From Neckera pumila (lineage: Eukaryota > Streptophyta > Bryopsida > Hypnales > Neckeraceae): a DNA stretch of 64,000 bases. Shown here one piece after another: positions 1 to 10,375 of the stretch (position 1 is the stretch's first letter; each line of letters starts with the position of its first letter). Location of the stretch: contig OZ018416.1 in assembly GCA_963969595.1 (NCBI GenBank), positions 19,918,065 through 19,982,064 of the forward strand. The letters are read 5' to 3'. The notes beneath the pieces are model-generated. The model saw only the letters and a list, made by a program, of their open reading frames with translations. It searched no databases and was not told the DNA's origin. The position numbers and the translations under genes were made by a program.

Positions 1-428
1 ATGCAATTTTTAGAATTTTTCAAAAAAAATGTTCGACAGGGTTTGACTTCCTTGCTAGAACAATCTCACCATTGTGATTCAATTCCATCTAAAAGCTACT
101 AATAACTTAGTTTTTTCTTCAATCTTGAACCCACCTCTACTTAATAAATTTTTAATGAGTAAAAATTAAACGCTTTTTTTCCTAAATTTTTGTTGTAGAT
201 TCTCAACTCAACTACTTAACATAAATAATTAGAAAATCAAAATTAGTAGTGCAAAAAATTTGAACTAAAAAGATTCAAAGCCAAAAAAATTAGTCAAGCA
301 AGGTGTAAAAAACTTGTTTTCTTCACTTTAAATGCATATATCTTGCAATCTACATGGTCAAAGTTTCTGAAATTTCTTCCACGTATTCATATACTAGTCA
401 AGTATAAGATCTTATGGTTAATCAATTT
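1..428 (+). mobile_element. TTAA-930 element, subfamily 2, left part of an interrupted copy
   Basis: This stretch is collinear with the middle and right part of the subfamily-2 element (compare the reverse complement of 10376-11307). Shared blocks include the segment around 'aattccatctaaaag', the 'caatcttgaacccacctctactta' type block and the 'atatcttgcaatctaca' block. The copy stops matching near 428. Its right terminus seems to resume at about 1625-1725, so roughly 1.2 kb, including a subfamily-1 element, lies inside it. The left end is outside the window. No conserved reading frame is seen. Confidence 0.6.
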
Positions 429-655
429 CATATGTTTGCAATTGGTCAAAAATCCTCAATAACACTTGATTGGATGGTCAAAAGACCTCCGGCATTTCAC
501 TGTTCTCACCTCACCAAAAAGACTGATGGATGTTGGTCATGACTTTAAAAAAGTTCCCATGAATATGAAAATTTCACATGGAAGAGTTTGCATCTTCATT
601 ATGGGTGTTATTTTGTTGTGCTTCTAGGCAGCTTATGCGCGACCATCTTGTGTTT

Positions 656-1585
656 TTAACCCCTAAAGGACCAACATGCGTTTTTTTGGCCGTATAGAAT
701 TTTAGGGCAGGTATGTGCGACTAGAGGTTTCCATATTTTTGGCCCAAAATTTAATAAAAGGTGGGGGCGAGGAATATCTTTCATATGCACCAAGTTTCAT
801 GACATTGGAAATACGAGTCAAAAGTTATGGCCTAATATGTTATTTTTTTTGTAATTGTGCAGTCTGGACAAATCAGAAAAAATCACTTTTTTCAAAAACA
901 AAAATTTGAAATTTGTTTTCTAGAATTATATTTGTGTGGAAAGCTTTGAATCATTCCCTTTTTATCAATGAGTCAAAAGTTATGAGGATTTTTTGTTTGC
1001 GGGCAGTTATGGATTCTCTACTCGAAAATAAACTTTGAAGTCCTTTATCTTATTCAATTTTCATTATTTTTTGAAAAAAATAAAATCATAGGATGAAGAT
1101 TGTGTATTACAACATTGCAACCATTGGGATTGGCATTTTTCAATTCCATAATTAAATTCTTAACAATTTAGTATTTTAAATCATTCTCTACTGCTATCTA
1201 CTTACTATTTTTTTCCTATATGTTTTACAATTCCAAATGATCTAAAATTTTCCAAGCATATAGCCAACTTGTCTAGGCAAAAGAATCCAAAGAAGCACCA
1301 CCATTTTGGACATTTTTTCCTAGAAAAGTGAGCTTGTGAAGAGCAACTGCCCGGTTTATTGCAGGGACAAAAAAAGGATTTTTGTCTTTTTAAATGCTTA
1401 TATCTTGCAATCCACACGGTGGAAAATTCTGAAATTTTTACCACATGTTCTCAAGTCAGCATACTACAAGATCCTATAGTTAGATGTGTCAAAAAAGTTT
1501 TTCTCAAAAATTTGGTACTTGTTCTAAAAATGGCAATTTTTGAGCATTTTCAATGAAAACATAGTCATGGAATTTTAGGGGTTAA
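656..1585 (+). mobile_element. TTAA-930 element, subfamily 1, full length
   Basis: A complete 930-bp element flanked by TTAA at 656-659 and 1582-1585. It starts CCCCTAAAGGACCAACATGC and ends in the inverse CTAAAATTCC version, TTTTAGGGG. Copies at 14360 and 22088 match along the whole length. The interior is AT-rich with no ORF conserved between copies. TTAA flanks and CCC-starting termini are typical of piggyBac-type elements; assignment to that superfamily is inference because no transposase is present. Confidence 0.8.
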
Positions 1586-1624
1586 GCTCACTCTATGTGG
1601 GCGTGAACTTTGGTTGGATTTGAT

Positions 1625-1725
1625 GCAAAAACACACACAATTGTAAGCTCTTTTCTCTTTCCAATAGAAATGACAATTTTGAGTGGTTTTTGATAGGAAA
1701 ATCACCTAGGTCCTTCAGAGGTTAA
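1625..1725 (+). mobile_element. TTAA-930 element, right terminus of the interrupted copy
   Basis: The run 'caatagaaatgacaattt' followed by 'gtggtttttgatag' and 'ggtccttcagaggttaa' matches the right end of subfamily 2, closing with TTAA at 1722-1725. It probably belongs to the copy that starts before the window and breaks at 428. Confidence 0.5.
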
Positions 1726-2100
1726 GGTAGACCAACCCAATTCCGCCAATTGCCCAATTCCATCTACAAAACTCATCCAAATACATTAATTTCCTACCAA
1801 AATCATTGCATTGATGACAACAAGGGGTAACATGTCAATTCTTTATTGGTGAACACTAAAGTGCCATTGGATATATGGACAGGTGGCTCTATATTGTTTA
1901 CAAGACACTTATGACTTCACACTCTATGAATAGTTTTGTAATTTTAGGGCAGACCACTTCACAAATCCACAAAAAACACAATTTTAATCATAAAATTATA
2001 ATTCCACTTGGGTTTGATTCCTTGAAACAAGCCCACACCTCTGAAGAAAAATATGTACACCTTTCTGGAGTTGGCCCCAAGATATACACTCAGATTGCGA
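1726..2100. other. AT-rich spacer with no recognisable gene
   Basis: No coding pattern, RNA gene or family repeat was recognised. Open frames here are short and look like chance. Confidence 0.4.
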
Positions 2101-2398
2101 ATCAAGGAGCCGTAATAGGCTTGAGTCTACTACTTCCCTTGGTGCTCCTGTCGTCGTTTGGCAGCCCATTCGGAAAGCATGCCGAAGTCGCTCTAAAAGA
2201 GTGTCCCTCCCTTTCCATTGGTTTAGGGTTTCGGCCCCTCCCTGTTTCCCTGTTTCCCTGTCCCAGTGCAGAGTAAGTTAGTGCCAATGCAGCCCGAGAG
2301 GAGCCAATCCTGGTGATCCTCCTGCAGCAGGCGAAGATCAGAAATGGTTGGTTCATCTTCAGTTCCGGCTTCAAAGCTTATTATCATTACTCATCACG
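2100..2398 (+). other. Possible promoter, leader and orphan first exon
   Basis: GC content rises sharply against the AT-rich surroundings. A telobox-like 'tttagggttt' lies near 2222, as in many plant housekeeping promoters. An ATG at 2344 opens 18 codons (MVGSSSVPASKLIIITHH) and ends at a donor-like G|GTAGGC after 2398. No convincing second exon was found downstream. It may be the 5' end of a gene with long introns, a gene fragment carried by a transposon, or chance. No function is assigned. Confidence 0.25.
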
Positions 2399-3600
2399 GT
2401 AGGCAGACACTTGAGCGGTTGCGCTGCAAGTAGTAGCCACTCGCGGGCATGCAGGCACAGGAGAGAGAAAGAGAGAGAGAGAGAGAGCGGCCATGTGTCT
2501 GTGTTTCGGAAAAAGAGGACTTGCTATGTGTCACTGCACGGGTGGAACAACAGGGCTCCGACCCGCAGTGGGGTAGAATTTTCTTTTTCAAAATGATCTA
2601 CAGTAGTTTTTAAAAAAAAATATCAGATTGAAGGCACTGCCGTGCATGATGATCGGTGCACAGCATTTGTAACAACTCATCAACGGACGACTTGGAATGA
2701 GTTTGTAAGGTAACTACACCTAAAACCAACCATGTTCTAATTGCGACTCCTATCTAAGAAGGACTGACATGTTGCTTGAAGTATGTTCTACTGTCACTGA
2801 TGAGTTAGGTAGGCTTAAATGGTCGCTTTAAGAGCATACTACCTTAATTTAGTAGTGTTTGATCAAAACTCTGACCAATGTGTAGAAACCAAAAAGTTAA
2901 AATTAAAAAACAGAAGGCACTGCAAGATGTGCAGCATTTTTATTCATCAACGACTTGGAATGACGGAGCTTTCCAAAAATTGGACTAACTTATTAGTTTG
3001 TAATTGTCACCCATCCTGGGCCACACTTGTTCAATTTAAATTTATCAACAAACCAAAGGAAGATCAACAGGTGGAATTGTCATTTGTGACCCACACACGG
3101 GCAGACTTGTGTATAGCATATTCATATTATATGCCGGGTCTCATTCTTCTCTTATAGTAGAACCGGCACCCATAGTCGACCACTTAAGCAATTCTTAATT
3201 TTCAGCCCTATAGAAAGATAGAAATGACGGGCATTGCCAATTTTTCATGATTTTTTTTCGTTAAATCCAAATTACTATGAATTTTGGAAGCCAAAAGTTG
3301 GCCTCAATCCATACGATAATATATATAGAGTCTTCCAATTTCAATCATTCCCTAACTACTTTCTCGCTCACTACTTCGTACTTTCTTGCTCACTACATCA
3401 AGACTTGTGTCATGACTTGATAGTCCCAACCTTGCAATGGAAAAAAAAATCACATTCCAAACCTTAGTTGAAAACCTGTTCCAGCCTTGGTTGGAAATAG
3501 TTGCATCCTACAGTTTGGATATTGATGCCTGGTAGGAAATGGGTGCCGGTTCTACCATAATTCACATAGTACAAATCTTATAAGACAAGTGTGACTACAC
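2399..3600. other. Non-coding stretch with GA microsatellite and a local duplication
   Basis: A GA-rich run lies at about 2461-2488. A block starting 'gaaggcactgc' at about 2629 and containing 'cgacttggaatga' near 2687 recurs in shortened form at about 2909-2965, a local duplication. No gene is seen. Confidence 0.4.
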
Positions 3601-3624
3601 TAATATATATATATATACACACAC
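3601..3624. repeat. AT/AC microsatellite
   Basis: An alternating TA run followed by CA dinucleotides. Confidence 0.7.
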
Positions 3625-3994
3625 AAATATCATCAGTCATTGGTTAATTAATCTAATGTGAAGACATACATACACCGCTTCATTGGTTAATTGATCTTAT
3701 TGCAAAATAACCTTGTTTTTGAGTCAGGCAAATGTTGATGAGAAGCCATTTCTACATTGAATAGGGGTATTAAGGGGACCAAATAATTAAAGGGACTTAT
3801 TCTCAAAAATTGTAGATGTTTGAAATATGATGTACAGTTCCACACACTTCAACATCTATTGATGTACAACAAAGTTAGATATTTATATAGTGCGAGATGT
3901 TAATAAATTAGTATGGTCCCCTTAATACCCCCAAAATAGTAATTAGAGGCATGATTGTTCAGATTTGTTATCCCTACATTAAACAACTATAGTA

Positions 3995-4264
3995 CACTAA
4001 AAATGATATTTAGTGTAGTATGACATTTAGTGTTTTACCCCCTACCAGCCATTTTACTTGTCTTCAATTTTACTTGTCTTCAATCTTTTCCTTTGCAAGT
4101 TCATTTTTTTAACATGTTCTAACACTAAGTGTAAACCTTTTCAAATTTCAGATTTACCATAGAGCATATTTAGTGTTAGAAATTAGATTTAGTGTTATTT
4201 ACTTATAATATTTAGTGTCAAGGTTCGTAATTAGTGTTGCCAACACTAAATATCATTTTTAGTG
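3995..4264. mobile_element. TA-flanked MITE with CACTAAAAATG termini, copy 1
   Basis: A 270-bp non-coding element with inverted ends CACTAAAAATGATATTTAGT, flanked by TA at 3993-3994 and 4265-4266. It contains several internal 'atttagtgtt' repeats. The copy at 7624-7894 is nearly identical. A TA rather than 3-bp duplication argues for a Tc1/mariner-like rather than CACTA origin, despite the CACTA-like start. Confidence 0.85.
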
Positions 4265-4444
4265 TAGCTACACTACGAGTGTGTGTCCCTTGTAACATTG
4301 ACTTAGCCATCAAAATGTCCCAAAATTGAATCATTTTCACAACTTAAAGGACAGTACATTCTGAGATCCACACACTACAATAGCAAGCATATCCTTTCCC
4401 AACACCAGAGCGTGTCCAAGTTCAATGGTCGACGCCCAAACCGT

Positions 4445-4496
4445 ATGTACATATATGGAAGCTATACGTATATCAACCGTATCCATATATGTACAT
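4445..4496. repeat. 15-bp perfect inverted repeat upstream of the LEA-like gene
   Basis: ATGTACATATATGGA at 4445-4459 pairs exactly with TCCATATATGTACAT at 4482-4496 across a 22-nt loop. It lies about 45 bp upstream of the G-box and could extrude a hairpin or be a dimeric protein site. Function unknown. Confidence 0.7.
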
Positions 4497-4537
4497 AAAT
4501 ACCATAAGATGGGTTCTCATGCAAAATGACTGTCCTC

Positions 4538-4549
4538 CGCCACGTGGCG
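4538..4549. promoter_or_regulatory. Palindromic G-box / ABRE
   Basis: CGCCACGTGGCG is a perfect 12-bp palindrome centred on the CACGTG G-box. GCCACGTGGC is the classical strong ABRE/G-box bound by bZIP factors. It is 256 bp upstream of the ATG of the LEA-like gene, so abscisic-acid or desiccation control is a reasonable inference. Confidence 0.7.
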
Positions 4550-4591
4550 AGCTAGCTGCACATCTTATCTCTCACCAGCCCCAGACAGACT

Positions 4592-4598
4592 GCCACGT
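4592..4598. promoter_or_regulatory. Second ABRE-like core
   Basis: GCCACGT, 44 bp downstream of the G-box. Paired ACGT cores are typical of ABA-responsive promoters. Below the G-box in strength because the palindrome is incomplete. Confidence 0.45.
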
Positions 4599-4804
4599 AT
4601 TCGGGTCTAGATTGCGTGCCACTTGTACAAATACGCCGTGGCTCCCCCCATCCTCTCAAACCCTCCCCTGCCTCTCTCTCTCTCTCACCTCATAATCTCC
4701 GCTGCAGCATTCTAAGCTTATCCAAGTTCATTATTTTCCTTCGCAGCAGCAGCTCCATCTCTTCATCTCCATTTTGCATTTGCGTTTCTACTTTCACTTG
4801 AAAA

Positions 4805-6049
4805 ATGGCTGCGATGATGGCGACCATGAATGTTGTGGCTATGGCCTCCCCAGCCACTGCTGTCAAGTCCTCGTTCCGTGGGCAACGCTTGAGTGCTGGG
4901 CAGCAGCAGGGTGTGAGGGTGGCCGCAAGAAGGTCTGTGTTCGTGGTCCGCGCCGAAGATGTAAGCACCCTCGAGCTCTGAAAACAGTTCTTGACTATTT
5001 TAGATCAGTAATCAAGGCTGGCTGCATGTGGGTTTCCTTTTGCGTTCTTGATCCAGGACATGAAAGTTCATTTGGTCGAGCTTCCTGCATGCATATATGC
5101 AGCATGAAGATTAGTCTTCTGCATTTGCGCAATCGAATATGGGGACTGCTTTGGGAACTGCTGTTGATGAAGCTTGCTGAATTTTGTGTTCTTCGTTTCT
5201 GCAGAAGGGCATTGGAAAGAACATTCAAGATGCGGGCGAGGACTTCTCCGCTGCCGTGCAGAGGGGCGCCGAGAGCGTGAAGGATAACTTGCAGGGCTCC
5301 CAGGCTGATGCTACCTCCAAGGTTAAGGGCGCTGCCGGTTCTGCCGAGAGCAAGGCCAAGCAGGGCGCTGGCGACGCTGACAGCATCGGTTCCAAGATTT
5401 CTGGCGGGGCCGAGGATCTTAAGGTTTGTAAACCCTGACCTTTCCTATGGATCTTAATGCACGTTTAGGAATGCGTGACAAGTACACAGTAGTCACTGTG
5501 AAGTGGAGGAAACTTTAGAATGGCCTTTTCGAAATATTTGCATAGGGAATGTATCGTCTGCTTTAATTCAAGATCCTAAACCTTGAAGAAGCTTGCACTC
5601 CTTGTTGCATTCATGCTGAGCCTTGAAGACTCTTACACATTTTTACTGAACCTGGAAGAAGCTTATACTGCTTTGTTGCATTTACCCTGGACCTTGAAGA
5701 AGCTGTCACTTCTTGATGCCTTCATGCTTTAGTTAAGCATGAAGAAACATAGACTTCTCGTTCCACTTATCCTGTTTTTTGAAGAAGCTTAGTACATTTC
5801 TTGTTACATGTATTCTGAACCATGAAGGAATTTTTCTTTTCATGTTGCATATTCTTCGGCATGGTGTGACCCGTTTATTTGCTGTTGTTACAGGATCAGG
5901 TGTTTGGAGCCGGCAAGGACGCGCAGAGCAAGGCTGGTTCCACTGGCAAGGACGCGCAGAAAGAGGCCGGGAATGTGGCGTCTGATGTGCAGAAGGGATT
6001 CAGCGATGCTGCTGACAGTGTCAAGGATACTTTCAAGGGCAAGAACTAA
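4805..6049 (+). CDS. Plastid-targeted LEA-like hydrophilic repeat protein (3 exons)
   Basis: Exons 4805-4960, 5205-5423 and 5894-6049 join in phase 0 with GT-AG introns and give 176 aa. Residues 1-52 look like a plastid transit peptide: MAAMMATMNVVAMASPATAV, then Ser/Arg-rich sequence, ending VVRAED. Residues 53-176 are highly hydrophilic, rich in Ala, Gly, Lys, Asp, Ser and Gln, with no Cys or Trp. They carry degenerate LEA_4/COR15-like repeats such as KVKGAAGSAESKAKQGAGDA and GSTGKDAQKEAGNVASDVQK. Proteins of this kind protect membranes and enzymes during drying or freezing; acting in the plastid stroma is inferred from the leader. The start has an A-rich context and follows a CT-rich leader. 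Upstream G-box/ABRE elements suggest ABA induction. The exact family name is uncertain; the gene structure is well supported. Confidence 0.85.
5581..5862 (+). repeat. Intronic minisatellite, about 40-bp unit, 7 degenerate copies
   Basis: Within intron 2 of the LEA-like gene, 'ccttgaagaagctt' units recur at 5581, 5621, 5651, 5692, 5737, 5777 and 5820 (spacings 40, 30, 41, 45, 40 and 43). Each is usually followed by 'cttgttgcattcatg'. Copies are degenerate, so the array is old. Confidence 0.75.
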
Positions 6050-7534
6050 GTTAGATGGTGATCTGATTTTGATTATATCAGAGGAGTGTATATGGGCTGT
6101 ACATGGAATTCGAGTTGGTTGTAGCTAGAGTAGCAAAATGAGGACATTGACGCTTGTACACTATGCCAAATTTTGTGAAGAAATCCATCTGACACTGTTT
6201 TTGAGTTACTTGGTGTGCTGTAATGTTTTGGTGTTTCAGGTTTTGAACGTTGATATCTGGTTTTTAAGTTTGCAATGTCGAGTGAAAGCAGAAATATACG
6301 TGTGAGATGATTTTTAGCATTTGTGGAGCTTTATCCAAAGAGGAATGTATTCAGCTGATGCATTAAGGTGGGAGGTATTGTACCTAGGCGAGGGAAACGT
6401 GGGCACTTCTGTTTTTCATTACAGAAACCCTCGTGACTTGCCGTAACTAAGTTAACCGTATTTGATAATTTTTTGTAAGTGTGTTTCACCACTAGATTTG
6501 TAGATATTTGAATCCAACATTCAACTGAAATACACAGAAGAAATGTGAAATGTGCAGGTCAAAAGTTGATTATTAATTCAATTATCTTTAAACATTATCA
6601 AATAAAAAAAATTATATCTAAGTAATATGTTAATCTTGCAAATTGCTGGGATTATTGGGTTTTTCTGTATCGAAGTCACAAGTGTAAATTAAGTGTAACA
6701 ATAAGTCCATTTCAATCTCTCCATTTACTTCGTGGTGTAAAAATGATGGATTGTTCATGCTTTCAAACTGTCAGTTTCATTTACAGTTTTACGGGAAAGT
6801 TTGTTCTGTAAGTTAAGCGTACATAGCAGTAATATTTTCAAAGAAGTGTCTTCATCACTGAAAGCTGCATTGCAAAACGAGATCGAGTAAATGCACGCGA
6901 TATTGTGAATTTAATCTTCAGAGACTGATCATTTCGCAATATTAAGGCCTTGATTTCCTAAAAGATGTTACTTTCTCAGATATGAATCGAATGGAGCGGA
7001 CGTTTTCCCAGAGTAGCTTATCTTAATGACATTCAAAGGCCGTTCTCCTTAACCCATAAAAGTCGACGCGGACGAAAAAAGTCCGATGAATGACAAGAGA
7101 AATCTCTTGTACAGGACAGAAATACAACTATTCATCCTCGGAACTATTCATCCTCGGAAGTAGGGGTGGAAAGGGGAAATCCCCTACAATGTTTTGACTT
7201 CCAACGAGAGGTTTTGAAATTTTATATACCCATGATTCCCACAGTATCAAAATGCATGATTTCCACGGTCACCCGTCTATCCTTTAAAGGTTAAAGAGAT
7301 CATTCCATCAAAACCCATCACAAGTCTAAGTTAGAATATTTTGATGGTAAATAGTCTATCAGCATATTCTCTATAGACTTCCCCATGTGTAAAATCTTCT
7401 ATTTGAACTCATGGTCTAGACCTAGCTACCCTCCCTTTTAACCGTGGAACAACGCTGCTTCTGTGATAGGTTCTCAGTCAGGTATGATTCAATTTTTAGA
7501 GCAATCTGGGTATTTCTGATTTCTAAACTAAGCT
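6050..7534. other. 3' region of the LEA-like gene and non-coding spacer
   Basis: The first several hundred bases after the stop are the likely 3' UTR, T-rich with no clean AATAAA. Beyond that the sequence is AT-rich, with no recognised gene. A fragment 'atcctttaaaggttaaag' near 7271 may be a worn terminus of a TTAA element. Confidence 0.4.
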
Positions 7535-8125
7535 CAGACCATCCGTTTCCAACCAGGGACCAATGCCCAACCCATCTCATAAAGTATGCAAAAAGTAACA
7601 AGAAAGTAGATAGTAGGAAGCTACACTAAAAATGATATTTAGTGTAGTATGACATTTAGTGTTTTATCCCCCTACTAGCCATTTTACTTGTCTTCAATTT
7701 TACTTGTCTTCAATCTTTTCCTTTGCAAGTTCATTTTTTTAAAGTGTTCTAACACTAAATGTAAACCTTTTCAGATTTCAGATTTACCATAGAGCATATT
7801 TAGTGTTAGAAATTAGATTTAGTGTTATTTACTTATGATATTTAGTGTCAAGGTTCGTAATTAGTGTTGCCAACACTAAATATCATTTTTAGTGTAGTTC
7901 TTGAGTGATCAGAATTGGAAGACTAGAGAGATTGGGAATTGATTTGGAACCCTTTTTGGCTCCCAAAATTCACAGAAATTTCAATTTTGCAAAAGAAAAT
8001 TCTGAAAATTTTGCATTTTTAGTATTTTTTATCTCCCTACACAAGAAAAATCTCCATTTACAATCAACTATTCACCATCTGTGCCACAGTTGCTTAAGTG
8101 ATTAGGTATAGGTGGCCGACCTTAA
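7535..8125 (+). repeat. Dispersed repeat R, copy 1, split by a MITE
   Basis: Sequence around 7575-7620 ('gtatgcaaaaagtaacaaga' and following) and 7895-8100 ('gatcagaattggaagact', 'ggctcccaaaattcacag') matches 13010-13320, where the two parts are contiguous. The MITE at 7624-7894 separates them here. No coding pattern. Confidence 0.75.
7624..7894. mobile_element. TA-flanked MITE with CACTAAAAATG termini, copy 2
   Basis: 271 bp, nearly identical to 3995-4264, flanked by TA at 7622-7623 and 7895-7896. The paralogous host repeat at 13079-13080 reads 'aagc-TA-gttc' with no element, which is the empty site and confirms a TA target duplication. Confidence 0.9.
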
Positions 8126-8454
8126 CAAAGAAAGTCTTCTATCAGACACTTTGTGTTCTCAACATCATTTTGGGGTTAACCTTTGGACAACACCACAAAT
8201 GTTTTTTGCTCTATGGATGATAGAAGTGCACATGTTCATCTTTGAAATTTGGATCGAAGAAGGAAGGGTTTGACCTCCAGTGAGTGTTTGGTATTTTTTA
8301 AGCGAAGGATTCATACTTTACCAGAAAGGATGATTTCCACAGTGACCTACCCATCCTACAAGGGTTTAGAATGTGAAGATGATGACTTGGAAGATCAAGT
8401 ATTCTATGTAAACCATGGGAAGAAAATGTCATGTTCATTTTTAGGACAGATTTT
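8126..8454. other. Non-coding spacer
   Basis: Mixed AT-rich sequence. A short frame at 8249-8467 shows no recognisable domain. Confidence 0.35.
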
Positions 8455-8650
8455 ATGCCGCAATTAGGGCGTAATGTTTGATTACGTGGATTTGCTCACA
8501 TAATCATGCATTACACATTTTTCATCCGAATTGTTTTTGTTCATCCTGTGTTTCATCCAAGTTTTCTTCCCGCGGTTTATCCCGGGCAAAGCTTCTTGTC
8601 ATCGAGCATTGCCCTATACTTTAGACACCCATCTATGGGCAACCCAAAAC
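8455..8650. repeat. GTAATG-hairpin repeat family, copy 1
   Basis: 'gtaatgtttgattacgtg' and 'cacataatcatgcattac' form an 18-bp stem with few mismatches at about 8471-8514. The order of elements (hairpin, 'tttttcatcc', then 'cattgccctatac') is repeated at 48910-49150, so this is a dispersed, probably mobile, repeat. Confidence 0.55.
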
Positions 8651-8737
8651 TATGGTGACAACACTGGAATGGTGCAAACTTGGATGCTACTAGATTCACT
8701 GCAATATTCTAGAACTCTTCCTTCAATCATTGAGAAT

Positions 8738-8990
8738 GTTTTTTTTTTCTTTTTTTTTTCTTTTTTTTAACAAATGGGCAGTACCCACTGCATTAAAAAA
8801 ACTACAATACAAAACAGCCAAGCTATGAGGCTAGACAAATGAAGGGATACTGAGAAAGTTTGAAACTCACCAAACCATAGAAGTCTTTTTGTCGTAGCTA
8901 GAGAGAGAGATGGACACCGATCTGCAGACAGATAGTCAAGAATCCAAGATATGCTTCACACTAGAGAACAATATTTGTGCTGAGCTTGTG
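8738..8990 (-). mobile_element. LINE-like 3' end, minus strand
   Basis: Read on the minus strand, a 'tctagcctcatagcttggctg' type 3' UTR is followed by 'tttaatgcagtgg' and an A-rich tail (T run on + from about 8738). The block resembles the LINE tail at 30558-30882. The 5' boundary is uncertain and no flanking duplication was recognised. Confidence 0.5.
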
Positions 8991-9000
8991 TCCATAACCC

Positions 9001-9886
9001 TTAACTCCTTAAGGAAGGAGCAAGGCCTTTTTTCTGCCCTAAAACACTCAAAACTATCATTTCTATAGCAAAGAGTAAAAAATTTGTAAAATTGTTTTTT
9101 TTTGTACATTTAATTATACAACCTTACACCTAACTAGTATGAAAATGTGTAAAAAAAATTCATTATTTTTTACTACATAGATTGCAAGATATATGTGTGA
9201 AAAACATGTTTTCAGCACATTGCGGGACTAGATTATTTGACTTTGAACCATCTTAACTTGAGTTTTTTTGCGCTATAGAGTTTTGAGCTTTAAGTTTTTG
9301 TGGTGGAAAATTGAGTTGAGAGTCTTGGAGGAAAAAAATTCAAAAAAAATTAATTTTCATTCTTTAAAAAAATTGTTAAGTAGAAGTACTGAAGTAGGTA
9401 CCAGATAGAAGGAAAATCTAAATTATTAATATCTCAAAGATGGAATTAAAATGCAATAATTCCAATGGTAAGATTCTTCTAGAAATCAAATTAAACCATG
9501 TTGAATTCATTTTTTTTAAATTGCATTTAGAAATGAATCTTACAAGTTATTTTTTCAAGATTATGCTTTGATTGTCCAAAAAACAAGATTGTCTATAAGT
9601 TTCTCATAAGAAATCCAAATGGAATGAATCAAAGCTTTTCATATAGACTAATATATGAGAGAAAAAAAAATAAAAATAAAAACTTTTGAATTTATTTTTT
9701 GTTACCTCCTCTCCCCTATTTTGACCATGACTTTTGGTCTCAAGCACCGATTGAAATAAAAATTATATTCCCACAAAGCTAATCATTTTTTCTATCTTTA
9801 AAAAATCAAGACAAAAATTCAATCTATAGGTACCTATCCAAAATTCCATTTGTCCCTCAAAGGGACAATGGTCCTTTAGGGATTAA
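9001..9886 (-). mobile_element. TTAA-930 element, subfamily 2
   Basis: Flanked by TTAA at 9001-9004 and 9883-9886. The right end on + reads 'ggacaatggtcctttagg'. It aligns along its length with 10376-11307 and 55036-55966. Non-coding. Confidence 0.75.
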
Positions 9887-10318
9887 AAGGACATGCTGGT
9901 CATCGTTGAAATCATCCTTTTGGTTGCGATGTAAATCATTTGCTTAAAATACATTGAAAAAAATCTAGGGCCTTTGGAGGGCCACTCTAGAAAGACAATC
10001 CAGGCTATTTAAAATAAGGTAGATATCCTATGAAATTTGTCCAAAATGCACATGCTCTGACTTTCATAAAAATTGTCAAAAATAATAGGACTTGCACAAA
10101 AATCGTCAACTTGGTCTGACTTTTCACAAGGCCAGTGTTGTATAAGATTTTTAATTGAAAATTAAAAAACAAATTGTCCAATAAGTCTAATTAAGCAAAT
10201 TTAAATGACTTTTGAACTTGCTTTTGAAGCTAGTTGCTTTAGAAGGCAACTAGCTTCAATAGACACTTTTTTAATTTTGTGAGTTTGAAGATGAAAAAAA
10301 GCACCTCTTTATACAAGT

Positions 10319-10375
10319 GGTGTGGTAGTAGGTAAAACAATCCATGTGAGATATAAAAGTTAGGATTAACCCACT
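10319..10375 (+). mobile_element. Foldback element A, left part, interrupted
   Basis: 'ggtgtggtagtaggtaaaac' and the following block match foldback element B near 16859-16900. The rest of element A resumes at 11308, so the TTAA element 10376-11307 sits inside it. Confidence 0.65.

Noticed and set aside
3995..4264. Classification as a CACTA element from its CACTAAA ends
   Set aside because: Flanks show TA and no 3-bp direct repeat, confirmed by the empty site at 13079-13080.
7265..7295. 'cctttaaaggttaaag' as the end of another TTAA element
   Set aside because: No matching interior or second terminus could be traced, so it is only noted as a possible worn end.
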